From positions 17,358,501-17,422,500 of the forward strand of contig NW_026947500.1 in assembly GCF_034190915.1 (NCBI RefSeq): 64,000 nt of DNA, given 5' to 3'. The DNA is from Cavia porcellus. Its lineage: Eukaryota > Chordata > Mammalia > Rodentia > Caviidae. A program made the translations under genes and the position numbers. The notes under the pieces are model-generated. The model saw only the letters and a program-made list of their open reading frames with translations, did not search any database and was not told the origin of the DNA. Positions 24,313-34,989 of this stretch are shown here, piece after piece; position 1 is the stretch's first letter, and each line of letters starts with the position of its first letter.

Positions 24313-25737
24313 CACCCTGCATGGTGTCCCTACACATGCCACCACGGTCTCCTTTCAAGGTAAGACACCTGTGAGCCCATGGAGCCTTCCCAGCATCCAC
24401 ACAGGGATATTGGGAAGAGCTGGGCAGAGCTGGAGCACTGTATTTGCATGGTTTTACCTCTGAAGGATTATTTTTGAATGCTATTTTCCAGCAACCAGCT
24501 TCAAATCCTCTCTCCTGCTGCCTCTCACTCTGCTGCTCATGTCAACAGGCACTGACATGACTGCAGGCATTTAGCTGTCCCAGCTAATGAGAAGGTATCT
24601 TGGAGTCATGCTCAACACGAGCTGTGGTATACTGAATGTACTTTCATCAGTCAGTTCCATGCACAACCAGCTCATCTGGAGGCTCCCAGTGTGGGAAAAA
24701 ATGGGTCCCTGCAGTTCCTCCCTGCCTTCATAACCTGGTGTCCTGAACCTGCCCTGACGCTGCACCTCACATCTTTGTCATACACTACCAAACCTCCTCA
24801 CCTGCAGACCCAAAGGCTCCCCCATTCCTGCAGAATCATGAGTGTGGGCAGAAGCAACACAGACTGAAGCACATGGAACCAGGAGCATCAGTGAAAAATA
24901 CTCCCAGTCATGATAAGTAGGGACAGGAAACAACGGTCACTGATGCCTAATCAACAGGAAACTGTAGGGACCGAGTTTAAACTGTGATGATTTAGTTAGA
25001 AATGAAACACACATTTGCTCAGCTTAATGAGAGGCACACGCTATGGGACTGTTTTAGGAGACACATCAACGCAGTGCTGCCCATGGCTGGGAGATCTCTG
25101 TGGAATGCAAAGCCACCTTTTATTTCCCCACCCCCAGCAGCAATTTGCAAGTCAGGGATTTTAATGGGTCTTGTCTTGTGGAAGCACAAAGTTCCTGATG
25201 AAACACACAGGAAGCAAAACTCCTCAGGATCTCAATATTGCAGAGGTGTGACAATTTATAAAAAAAAACGTGTTCTTTTATGACATTGGGCCATGTGTGG
25301 TACTTGCCAACAGTATACTGTACAGTGATCTCCTTTCTGGCTCTAAGTAAGTTTCCTTAGGTAAGTTTTCCTCTGTAACCTGGTGTCTTGGACCTACCCT
25401 GATGCTGCACCTCACTAGCGTGCTCCAGTTCCAGGGTAGCAAGTACCCCAAGGCCTTGGTCTGCCGCACATGGACCAGAGCATGGACATCACTGTGGGTC
25501 ACAGGGAGCAGCAGGAGCTGGGGGCTGAGAGCAGGAGTCCAGGGCCAGCGACGGGCTCATCCAGATGTCACCAAAACCCTGACCAGGGTGACTGTGCATG
25601 CTGAGGTCTGCTCACCATGCAGCGTGAGAACTTTGCCCACTGATTGTTCTTTTGTGAAGAGCGTGTCTTGTACCTGAGAACTGCATTCAACCTAAAGAGT
25701 TATTGTCCCAAGAGTTGGTGAAGTATGCACAAATATA

Positions 25738-25821
25738 GATTTTTATTTTAGTTGTATTGTTGATTGGTGCATAATAACCGTGTATATTTATGAGACACCA
25801 TGTGACATTTCCATACGTGTA
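25738..25821 (-). mobile_element. LINE-1 3'UTR fragment, minus orientation
   Basis: TTTTATTTTAGTTGTATTG ... GTGACATTTCCATACGTGTA resembles the antisense of L1 3'UTR. Directly followed by a SINE. Confidence 0.45.
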
Positions 25822-25950
25822 TGCATGGTGCAATGCTCAGTGCCTGCTTGCAATCCCAGCACTCAACAGGCTGAGGCAGGAGGACCATAGCAAGTTGGAG
25901 ACCAGCCTGGGCTACAAAGTGAGCGTAAGGCCAGCCTGAACTGTCTCAAC
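25822..25950 (+). mobile_element. B1-type SINE
   Basis: GCAATCCCAGCACTCAACAGGCTGAGGCAGGAGG, ACCAGCCTGGGCTACAAAGTGAG and GGCCAGCCTGAACTGTCTCAA. It separates two L1 pieces. Confidence 0.82.
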
Positions 25951-26110
25951 AGTTCAATAACACAGCTAAGTTCTGGTGTTCTGTGCCCTCTGCAGGGCCA
26001 CCATAGTTAACGGTAACACACTGTAGAGATCAGGTAGCTAGAAGAGAGGGTTGTGATGGCAAAGAAATGACACATATTTAAAGTGATGAATGTGCTAAAC
26101 ATGTTTATTT
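25951..26110 (+). mobile_element. LINE-1 3'UTR fragment, plus orientation
   Basis: Contains GTTCTGGTGTTCTGTG, ACCATAGTTAACGGTAACA, GGTAGCTAGAAGAGAGG and AAGAAATGACACATA in L1 3'UTR order. With the minus-oriented piece before the SINE it may be another inverted L1. Confidence 0.5.
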
Positions 26111-26599
26111 GTTTATCAGAGTTTAGGCAGATTCCACCCACAAGACCAGACGAGGGTGTTGGCCTCTGTGCTCCTGGCAGTGGTCTCTGGCTGATCTCTG
26201 ATGTGATTAACTTCTTAAAAGCCCTTTAAAAAGTGTGGCTAGCCAGAAAATAAACTTCCTCCCTCGGTTGGAGAAGAGTAGAAATTAGATTTCTCACAGG
26301 CAGACAGGGTGCTCAGAATCGGACAAGGCCCTCTGAACTCACGCTACTTAGACAGGAGCGGGGCTGTGTTTGTTTTCTCCCTTTTATTGCTCGGAATTGC
26401 AAAATGGAGGCTGATTAGCAGAAATCATTTCACTGTCAAGGACATGGACATGAAAACACTGTTTCCACACCATCACTACACACTGTAAGCACACATCAAA
26501 ATACCACATACATAACAGGCACTGCGAAGCAGGAAGAAAATATCCAAATTTGGAGGGGAACAGCCAAGGGGAAGGAGAAAGGGAAGAAAGGAAAAGTAA

Positions 26600-26815
26600 A
26601 AAAAGAGAGAGAAAAGAAAGAAAATATGAGAGCAAAGATTCTGTAAATGGAGAGAGGAGAAGAGGTTGAAAGGAAGGTAGGGGAATGGAAAAAAAAACAA
26701 GTTATGTTATGCACAGGTACAAATTCTCTATGATGAATGTGATCACCCTGTATATCTAAAATGTACCAATAAAATCTGATTGAAAAAATAAATAAAAAAA
26801 ACATCACATTATCTT
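26600..26815 (+). mobile_element. LINE-1 3' terminus
   Basis: Purine-rich stretch followed by GTTATGTTATGCACAGGTAC and ATGTACCAATAAAATCTGAT plus A-rich tail. Matches in arrangement the L1 end at 58320-58395. Confidence 0.6.
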
Positions 26816-26860
26816 CCCAATATATACCATTATTACCATTCATTAAAAATGTAATGAGTT

Positions 26861-27011
26861 GCTGGGCAGGGTAGCTCAGCTGTAATCTCAGCACTCAGGA
26901 GGCTGAGGCAGGAGAATTGCCCCGAATTCAGTATGGCCTACATAGTGAGTTCAAGGCCAGCCTGAAGTACAGAGCCGGACTCCGTCTCAAAAAAACAAAC
27001 AAATAAACAAA
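26861..27011 (+). mobile_element. B1-type SINE
   Basis: GCTGGGCAGGGTAGCTCAGC to CCGTCTCAAAAAAAC; includes CACTCAGGAGGCTGAGGCAGG. Confidence 0.85.
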
Positions 27012-27014
27012 CCA

Positions 27015-28775
27015 GAGTAACAGTTTTAAAAGTGCGAAGAAAACTGACATTTGGAATTTGGGAGCAGAACATAGGGTGGAGGAAAGGAAAGCCTAGTCCC
27101 TCTTGTAAAAATTGCAGCTATAGCAGGAGGCCAGATGGGCCAGGGCTCTTGACGGGGCCCATAAAACTCATTTCTGAAATAATGGGGCCTGCCAATTGTC
27201 ATCAGAGACTTATATCTTTCAGAGACATTGTTTTCTTTTTTTAAAAAATATGCAATCAATTCGAAAGTGATTATTTGATCTTTATTTCTGCCCATTCCAC
27301 AGTGAAGTCATTGGAACAGTGACTCGGTTAGGATGAGGGCCAGTGAAGGAGTCTCAGTCACCGGATCACAGAAACTCAAGAGTTCACTGCAGGCATGTCT
27401 GTTTATTCAGCTCCCTGCTCCAGAAGGACACTGCACATCTTCCTGAGAGCTTCGGGAGACAGCGCCTTTCTCTGCAGGTGCTTGCGGGCAACCAGGCTCC
27501 TGTCCAGAAAGGGAACCATGCTAGCTCTGTGGGATCCCAAACGGGGCCACACTTCCACACTGGCCTCACCCCCACTCCACTCACATGCACACCGGCCACA
27601 CCCCCACGCCAACCGCACCTGCACACCACTCTTTCAGTCATGAGCATCATGACTTGATTCCAAAAACATAATCACAGTTTCTAGAAGATAAATGAAGAAT
27701 GAACTGATAAGAGAAAATCAAGAACATCCCTAGACGGGCCACCAATGGCAAACATTTCCAACGTGAGCTCTTCCCAGAGAATATGGTTCATATTTTCCTA
27801 GGACAGGAAAGAACCAGCCTGAGAGGTTTCTGAGGAAATCTTCCTGAGCAAGAATCTTCACTCCAAAGAAAGTTAAAATTTTAAAAATTGCCTTTGTTCC
27901 AAAGGACTTACAGAAAACAACTGCAGAACAAAATTATGCTAACAAGTTCATAAAATCTCAATATATCTTAAAAACGCTTTTTGCAAATTTGTTCCCACCC
28001 CCCCCCCACCATATTATGTGTAGAATGCTATGTGTACAATGTTATGTGCAACTGTTAGAGATGTACTGTCAGGAGTCAGCTCTCTTCCCGAGGAGGGGCT
28101 GCAGGGTGGCATCTCCCCCACAAGCCCTGGAAGCATGTGGCGCACCTCAGGGCCGGGCTGCAGGCCCATCGCTGTGCTGTTCTCCCTCCCTCCTGCCCCT
28201 GAAATGGGAAGGCCTTGAGCACAGGGTCATCTGGGGGTAAATAAGTTAAAGTACGCAGACGTCTCTCAGCCGAACCCAGGCACAGTAATGAGTGTGAGCC
28301 CTTCTGCCCACTTTCACTTCTAACCATTTAGCTATAGCCCATTGAAAGTTATCCAGGGACTGATTTCCAGACCGTACATTAGGCTGGGGCTCTCTGGATA
28401 GGTGTACTACTCTCTGATATGTTATCTAGGACAGAGAAAAGATGATACCTAATGGACTCCGTCATTTTCTTTCTAGAAAAATACAAACAGGCTGGAAATG
28501 AACCTTCTCACAGTCAGTACAGAGCTGTATGCAGGCCTGGAGCACTGTGCCAACATGGGCTGTGAACACTGCTGGAGGGGAACTGCAGAGCGGTGAAGGG
28601 CTTTCAGCAGAAGGGTGCGCCCTCCATGCCGTTAGGAGAGTAGTAGGCAACCTCTCCAAGGTCCCCAGTGACCCCTGCATCCTGGCATTCATGCCCGGGT
28701 GTGTCCTCTGCCTCTGAGTACCGACTGAGCCTAGCGACTTGTTTCTGATGATGATGATGATGATAAAACACAGCA
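27015..28775. other. Unique sequence, no gene seen
   Basis: Contains a C run near 28001 and an ATG repeat at 28747-28764; otherwise nothing recognised. Confidence 0.5.
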
Positions 28776-28779
28776 AACA

Positions 28780-28935
28780 GAGCACACACCTGAAATTCCA
28801 GAGCTCTGGAAGATCACAAGTTTGAACCCAGCCTGGGCAGCTTAGCAAGACCCTGTTCAAAATTTTTAAAAGCCTAGGGCTACAGCTCAGTGTGGAGACC
28901 CTGGGTTTCATACCTAGACTGCAAAACAGCGAAAG
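28780..28935 (+). mobile_element. B1-ID dimeric SINE
   Basis: ACACCTGAAATTCCAGAGC, GCCTGGGCAGCTTAGCAAGACC, AAAATTTTTAAAAGCC linker and GGGCTACAGCTCAGTGTGG. Confidence 0.75.
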
Positions 28936-29214
28936 GCATGGGATATTCCTTCCAAGGTTAGGTGGCAGCGGGACTGTGCTCCCACCCTGGATTCCTTCCC
29001 CCGCTCCCTCTAAGGGAAACCAGGCACCACGTTGAGAAGACTCCATACTTGACAGAACCGCTGTCTCTGACCTAAGTCCCACCCATGGCCCTGAAAATGA
29101 AGGAAGGGGACCCGCTCCCTGCTGGGCCTCCAGGTGACTGCAGCCCCAGCCAGCCACACCTCCACTGCATCTTTGAAAAAGGTCCCAAGTTAAGGGCACC
29201 CAGCCACACCTTCC

Positions 29215-29309
29215 AGACCCCCGACCAGTGAAAACAGTAAAATACATGTCTGCTCCTTCACACCAGCATGTTTTGGGCTACTTTGCAGCCCTACATAACT
29301 AATACAGAC
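29215..29309 (+). repeat. MaLR/MLT-like LTR 3' end
   Basis: GTTTTGGGCTACTTTGCAGC and CATAACTAATACAGA give the 3' end of an MLT-type LTR. The region 28930-29215 before it may be its diverged body. Confidence 0.45.
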
Positions 29310-29910
29310 GATTACTTTGGCTCATGTAGATAATACACTGGGAGAGGACTTTAGACTGAAGCAGGAAGACCAATAAATAACAGCTACAGCAGCCAAAGCA
29401 AGAGGAAAAATGGGGTCCCCCCCCCCACACACACACGGGGCAATCAGGATGAAAGGAGGGTAGAGGTCCCCAGGAGGTCAGGGGAGCACAGAGGCGGAGG
29501 GGAGGAGCTCAGCAAATGCCCATGGAGGGACCCCACACTCTTGTTAGGAGAAAGCTGTGGCGGGCTCTGAGCTGCCGCCTCTGCTCCTACTCCAAAACAG
29601 AGGTAAATCTTTTCCAAAGAGCAGCCCAGACATTCTCTGCCCTAAGGCTAGAAAGAAATTTCTCCATATCTCTTCCAAGTAAGATATTCATCTTTATTAA
29701 AAGAAATACGTGACAGGCGAAATCAGTTTTTCATTTTCTTTGTTCTGCTTGCCATCTCCTGCAGTTGCTGACTGTGTCAGTCTAAAATGAAATTCTGTAT
29801 AGATTCCCTGGTTCCCAGGACAGTGACTCAGGTACACAGTCCGTTTAATCTCTGCATAGGTGTTGGACTTCTTTGTGAAAAATTAGACCACTGTCTCATT
29901 CTCCCCTTAA

Positions 29911-30064
29911 CTTTTTTTCTTGGTATTTGGTGAGAGTCTGGCCATGTAGCTCAGGCTGGCCTTAAACGCACTCTGTAGCCCAGGTTAGTCTGAAACTCTC
30001 AGCAATCCTACTGCCTCAGCCTCCTGAGAGATGGTGTACAAGTGTACACCACCACAACCAGGGT
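29911..30064 (-). mobile_element. B1-type SINE
   Basis: Plus strand GGCCATGTAGCTCAGGCTGGCC, CTACTGCCTCAGCCTCCTGAG and CACCACCACAACCAGG. Confidence 0.83.
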
Positions 30065-30213
30065 ACCCCTAGCTTTTATCAAATGTTAAGCAGCACTAAA
30101 TTAAAGGTCGTAATCCCTGGCTGGAGCCAAAAGTCATCTCTTGTCCACAAATGTTTAAGTGTCAACCTGAACAGAGATAATGGTCACCATGGAGTCATTA
30201 CAAGAAATGATGG

Positions 30214-30300
30214 GGGGCTGGAGATTTAGCTTAGCGGCATAAGCACCTGCCTTGCAAGGTCGTGAATTCAATCCCTGGTACCGATAAAAAAAAAAAAAAA
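30214..30300 (+). mobile_element. ID-like tRNA-derived SINE
   Basis: GGGGCTGGAGATTTAGC head, GTGAATTCAATCCCTGG B-box-like block, GTACCGAT end and a pure A tail. Flanked by the 12-bp duplication AAGAAATGATGG at 30202-30213 and 30301-30312. Young. Confidence 0.92.
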
Positions 30301-30899
30301 AAGAAATGATGGAGTTAAAAGAATGTTTTAGGTAATCATCAACTCAGTTTAGACTCAACAAACTCCCAAAGTTCTATAGCACAGAGATAAGCTTGAGATT
30401 AATCTCCAAATATTTCAGGCAGGTATAGCAAAAGTCAAGAATCTAGCTGTTGATATCAGAATCCCTACATCTTCCAGAAAAGCCAAAGGTTGGTCCGCTA
30501 CGGGGACTGATGAAAACAGGGGTCAGCCTTTATGGGACATTTAAGATCCAAACTATAGCAGGAATTTTCCTGTTAGAAGGTAGGTCCTAGCAGATGTTGT
30601 TCTAAAGAGGAACAAAGATGAAAAGAAAGGGAAGTATTATTCATGGAGATGGAAGTAGAGAGTTGGCCGTGGATACTCACTTCTGCTTCTAATAGTCCAT
30701 TTGGAAACAGCTCAATCCTGCTGAAGTCTTATTGGAAAACCTGAACAAAACACCAGTGTACCTAACTAAAAAGAATGAGAACCTGAAAGCCAGAACCTGG
30801 CCAGGGTCCCAGAGAGAAGAGAAACCACAGAGGCAAGCTGGGCCTTCAATACAGCTTTGCTCCTCCAGGAATTCACAACTCCATTGAAAGAATAAATTT

Positions 30900-31083
30900 T
30901 CTAGGCATAGTGCTGTATGTCTGTAATCCCAGCACTCTGGGAGGCTGAGACAGGAGAACTGCAAATTCAAGCCTATCCTGAGCAACTAGGGAGATGCAGT
31001 ATCAAAATTTAAAACAATAAAAAAGGCTGTGGATCTAGGTCAGTATGAAGGCATTGGCTCTAATCCCTAGGGCTGGAAAGACA
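30900..31083 (+). mobile_element. B1-ID dimeric SINE
   Basis: TCTGTAATCCCAGCACTCTGG left part, A-rich linker, then GCTGTGGATCTAGGTCAGTATG right part. Same plan as 54239-54432. Confidence 0.78.
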
Positions 31084-31129
31084 AAACATGACGCCAAAAG
31101 GCTGAGCCCATGGCAGTCAGGGCCACTGA

Positions 31130-31501
31130 CTTAGTCACTGTCATGTTGTTACTGAAACAAAATGCCCAACAGCCAGAGTCAAAGGCGGAAAGGTTTGTTT
31201 AGTTCACAGTTTGTGGTGGTTTCAGTTCATAATCAGCTGGGTCTAAGGCAGGGTGGCACACGGCATAGGGGTAACCTTTTATGGTGGCAGAAGACAACAA
31301 AAGCAGCAGCTGAGGAAGATCAAGCTCTTTCCCTCTCTTATGCTGCATGCAGACTACACCCCAGAGTGGATGTAGCTTTCACACTCCTAATCCTAGCACT
31401 AGACCAAGAACCAATCACAAACTCTGGATTCAGCCACCTCCAAAAAGTACCCCCATGACCACATAAGGCTTTGGGGGGACATCCAGACACAAACCATAAC
31501 A
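31130..31501 (-). repeat. MaLR-type LTR
   Basis: Minus sense begins TGTTATGGTTTGTGTCTGGA and CCCCCCAAAGCCTTATGTGG. Plus-strand left end TTAGTCACTGTCATGTTG. Close relative of 22638-23087. Confidence 0.72.
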
Positions 31502-31631
31502 GACGGCCAAAGGCCTGGACTTTGGGGACCAATTTTCTGAAGAGGAGAAAAGAGAGAGAAGAGAACCTTCTGTTCAGCGTTAAGTCTTCTCTTGAGACGT
31601 TTCCAGATTTTAAACATTTGGTGGGTGCTAT

Positions 31632-31975
31632 GTACTGAATTGGGTCTTCCTAAATTAACATGCTAAAGGGTAACCCCCAATGTGGCTGGATCTGGAGATG
31701 GAGCTTGGAGCATTTTTCAGTTTGGATGAAGTCACCAGGGTGAGACCCCCATGGAACAGACTGTCCTTATTTTAAAAAGCCACCCGAGAGCTTCCCACTT
31801 CTACCACACGAGGAACACCATGTGAAGGGGACCCATCTGCAGTCAAGGAGTACAAACCTCACCAGGGCCAACCATGCTGAATCTTTGAACTTCTAGTTTC
31901 AAGATCTGTGAGCGAACGAATTTCTGTTGCTTTTTCACCCAGTCTATGACACTGTGTTACAGAAAACCAAGTTAG
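31632..31975 (+). repeat. Older MaLR-type (MLT1/MST-like) LTR
   Basis: GGGTAACCCCCAATGTGGCTGG, AGACTGTCCTTATTTTAAAA, CTTTGAACTTCTAGTTTCAA and CGAATTTCTGTTGCTTTTTC in LTR order. Confidence 0.6.
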
Positions 31976-32636
31976 CAAGATAGACAAAACTTTCAGTAGT
32001 CTCAGAAGTCTGAGGTATGTGAGCTCAGGTGTGTCCCTGGACAGGGTTTCCATAAATGTTCTAGGCTTTTGGTTAGGAATCCCAGAGAAACAAGGGCACC
32101 CGAACTCTACCAAGGTTTGAACTGTGACCCAGTCTCAAGCCAGCTCAACCCATACACGCATCAACACCATCTGCTCCCCTCTGTCAGCGACCCTGTGACC
32201 CTGTGAAGAGCCTGTCACTGGAGGAGTACCATCTAATAGACAGGAATCTCACTACGTGTGTAATTTTAAATGTTCTTACAGGCTTGTTTTAAGAAGAAAC
32301 AAGCAAAATTAACATAAGTGGTATATTTTTCTTAAACCATATGTAGAAAATATTATTGCTGCAGTATATAATCAATACAAATATTATTAAACAGTTAGTT
32401 TATATTATTTTTTAATATGAAGTCTTTAAAACTCCAGCGAGTATTTGACCCAAAACCAATCCCATTTCATTTCAAGTTTTCAGTAGTTTCCTTGTTGGAC
32501 AGAGTAAGTAGAGTCCCCACGGTCTCTTACATAAATGTCTGCTCTGTAGTGAAAAACACACAGGCCTCCCGGAAGATAGAACTCAGAGAGAAGCAGGTCA
32601 TACAAAGACAGCCACACACACACACACAAAGCGGGC

Positions 32637-32748
32637 AGGGCTGGGGATTTAGCTCAGCAGCATAAGCACCTGCCTTGTAAGAGCGTAGTCCTGAGTTCAA
32701 TTCCTGGTACCGACAAAAAAAAAAAAAAAATTAAAAAAAAAAAAAAAA
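32637..32748 (+). mobile_element. ID-like SINE with long A tail
   Basis: GGCTGGGGATTTAGCTCAGC head and GTTCAATTCCTGGTACCG end, then two A runs joined by TT. The 14-bp AAAGACAGCCACAC occurs before (from about 32607) and right after the tail; upstream it has grown into a short CA repeat. Confidence 0.88.
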
Positions 32749-33364
32749 GACAGCCACACGCGAGAATAATCAGAGTCTAAAGTGCTGTGATTCACAGGTG
32801 CCAGGAACTGGAAGGCAACATGAGGAGTTTGCAAGTCAATATCAACAAATGAAATTCTAGGGTGAGAAATGCAGTAACTGAAATTAAGAGCTAATTTAAC
32901 AGCAGATTGATTAAAAATAAAGACTAGGAAATTGGAAGACAGACAAAAAAAATCACCCAGAATAAAATGCAGAGAATTAAAGACTATAAAATGCTCCCCT
33001 CCAATACAAGTGCACAGTTACATCATGAAATGATCTGACTTACTGTGAGGGGAGGGGAGCGTCTGCATGGGAGTCACTTTGGAAGACAGTTTCCCAAAGC
33101 TCAGGAAACCCACAGCAGCGAGAAGCTAGGTGAACTCCTAGCAGGTTAAAAACCAAGATACCCAGGGAACATCAAAGCAAATTAAGGAAAACCAACAGAA
33201 AGGGAAATCATTAGCGATCCAGAAGAAAAGTTACAAACATGTAGCTTCACAAGGGCAATAGTAAGACATAGCTATAGCAGACATCGCTTTGCAGAAATTC
33301 TGGAAACAGAAAATCACGAAACAATATCTTCACTGGAAAAGAGATCTGAAACGGCTGGCTGCAT

Positions 33365-33482
33365 TTCTTCCTTTTTTCTTTTTCTTTTCCTTTTTTTTTA
33401 TTCTTTCCTTTGCTTTTTTTTTCTTGCTTGCTTTTAAGTTCTTTTTTTACTTTTAAATGTTTTATCTTTTTTTCTTTTTAGT
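33365..33482. repeat. T/C-rich pyrimidine tract
   Basis: About 115 bp dominated by T with C, probably a decayed poly(A) tail on the minus strand. Confidence 0.8.
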
Positions 33483-33605
33483 TTATGGAAAAAATACAAC
33501 AAATTTTCATAACCAAATAGCAGAATAACAAGTTATTACTCTGTGTTTTGTTTTCTTCAAAGTAACTACTCAGAAGAGACATGAAAGTGAAATTTAGTGT
33601 CCGGC
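33480..33605. repeat. Unclassified dispersed repeat, copy 1
   Basis: GGAAAAAATACAACAAATTTTCATAACCAAATAGCAGAATAAC and the following TTTTCTTCAAAGTAACTACT...GACATGAAAGTG align by eye to 38380-38490. Family unknown to me. Confidence 0.4.
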
Positions 33606-34067
33606 TTTGTGTTTCTGGTCCCTGGATCTTTCTCTCAGTGCTGTGTGTCTATTATAAAAGTCCATTTCCTTTTGTTGGCCAGGAAATGTTGGTTAAATTC
33701 GAGGGTGTGGGGGACAGAAGTGACGAATCCTAAATAATAATTCCTCCACTGTGATTCCACAGTGGAACTAGAGGAGAATTTCCAAAGTTATTACAGAATA
33801 AAAGAAGCATGGCTTATTTTTTAAAATAATTTTTCTCAAAAATTGATAAGCAAAGGATAAACACTGCCTGAGCTGAGTTCCTGCACCAAGGCCCTTCAGA
33901 CAAGGTGAAGTTGCCACCCTCAACTGCCGGGTCACCCAAGTGTAACTTTAGGAAAGCAGACAGATCCCAAAATGGGCTGGCTTCTCTTGAGAGCAGGGGA
34001 ATTCTGGTGCTCTAGTCACATCATAAAGAAATCCCTCTGCTTCAACCCTCACCATAGAAAAATGGGG

Positions 34068-34985
34068 CCAGGCACGGGGTTGTATACCTGTGTTGTAGTC
34101 AGGGGTTGTGCAGAGAACAACCAGAATTAGGATATGGAGTTTATAGTATTATTTTTATAATGGGCCCCGGGAGTTAACAGAAGAAAATGCAAGAAATCTA
34201 TCTACAACACCAAAGACGTAGAATATTCAATCAAGGGCCTGAATCCCACAGCAATGTCCCGCATGAATCCAGATAAAAACCCAGAGCTCATGACAACGCC
34301 TCCCATGAGTCCAACTGGAGGTCCAGAGCCCACAGGAAGGACTCACGCCAGTCTCTTTTACGGATCCATGTTGGGAAGACCCAAGGGTCAGCAGGGGAAG
34401 CCAGGAAGTCTATGCCAGCAAGGTGAAGGAGCTGTGCTGGTGGGATAAGGATTCTACGCTGGAGCCGAGAAGTCACACTCACAACAAAGACCAGGGCTGT
34501 CCTGAAAGGCACCACAGCTGTCCTCAGCAACATGGAGGCCCCCGCTCCTCCCATGACAAGCACAGTCGGGTACTTGCCAGGAAGCCAGCTTGAGAAGTCC
34601 ATCCTGGAGACCAAGTAGCACATGTCTTCCCCTCCAGAACCAGGAAGCAATGCTCGATGTGAGGACCAAAGCTTCTCCAGGAGAACCAATGGCTCAAACA
34701 GCAACTCATGGGAGAACCCACAGTGCCTCAATGCAACAATGCATTAACACCTCAATGTCCTCCTTCTCCTTCTCCACTATTTATGCTGGCAACTTTCGTC
34801 AGGTGGAGCATCTTCACTCAGTGCCATACTGATGTAATCCAGCTGGCTTTAAGTTGACCACCATTCTTAATTCATAACAACCTGTAATCCCAGCTACTTG
34901 AGAGGCTGAGGCAGGAGAATTGCAAGTTCAAGAATAGCCTGGACTACATAACGAGATGTTGCCTCAAAACAAAGACATCAGGGCC
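34068..34985 (+). mobile_element. B1-type SINE split by a solo LTR
   Basis: The left piece (34068-34090, GGCCAGGCACGGGGTTG...) and right piece (34880-34985, CCTGTAATCCCAGC... to CCTCAAAACAAAG) form one 7SL-derived SINE interrupted by the LTR at 34091-34879. The SINE is therefore older than the LTR. Confidence 0.85.
34091..34879. mobile_element. Solo LTR (789 bp) nested inside a SINE
   Basis: Begins TGTTGTAGTC and ends CATAACA, with 5-bp duplications ACCTG at 34086-34090 and 34880-34884. The flanks (ending GTATACCTG and resuming ACCTGTAATCCCAGC) rejoin into a normal B1-type SINE, which proves insertion into it. It is homologous over most of its length to 15298-16149. A 5-bp duplication fits ERVL/ERV3-type integrases. 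No internal region is present, so it is a recombined solo LTR. I could not decide its transcriptional direction or name the family. Confidence 0.85.
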
Positions 34986-34989
34986 ACGG

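Noticed and set aside
28462..29247. 261-codon minus-strand open frame
   Set aside because: It runs antisense through a B1-ID SINE and an LTR-like region; the LLSCPGWVQTCDLP stretch is translated SINE.
30214..30300. tRNA-like sequence (also 32637, 53925)
   Set aside because: Head and B-box are tRNA-like, but the copies end in A tails with target duplications, so they are SINEs and not tRNA genes.
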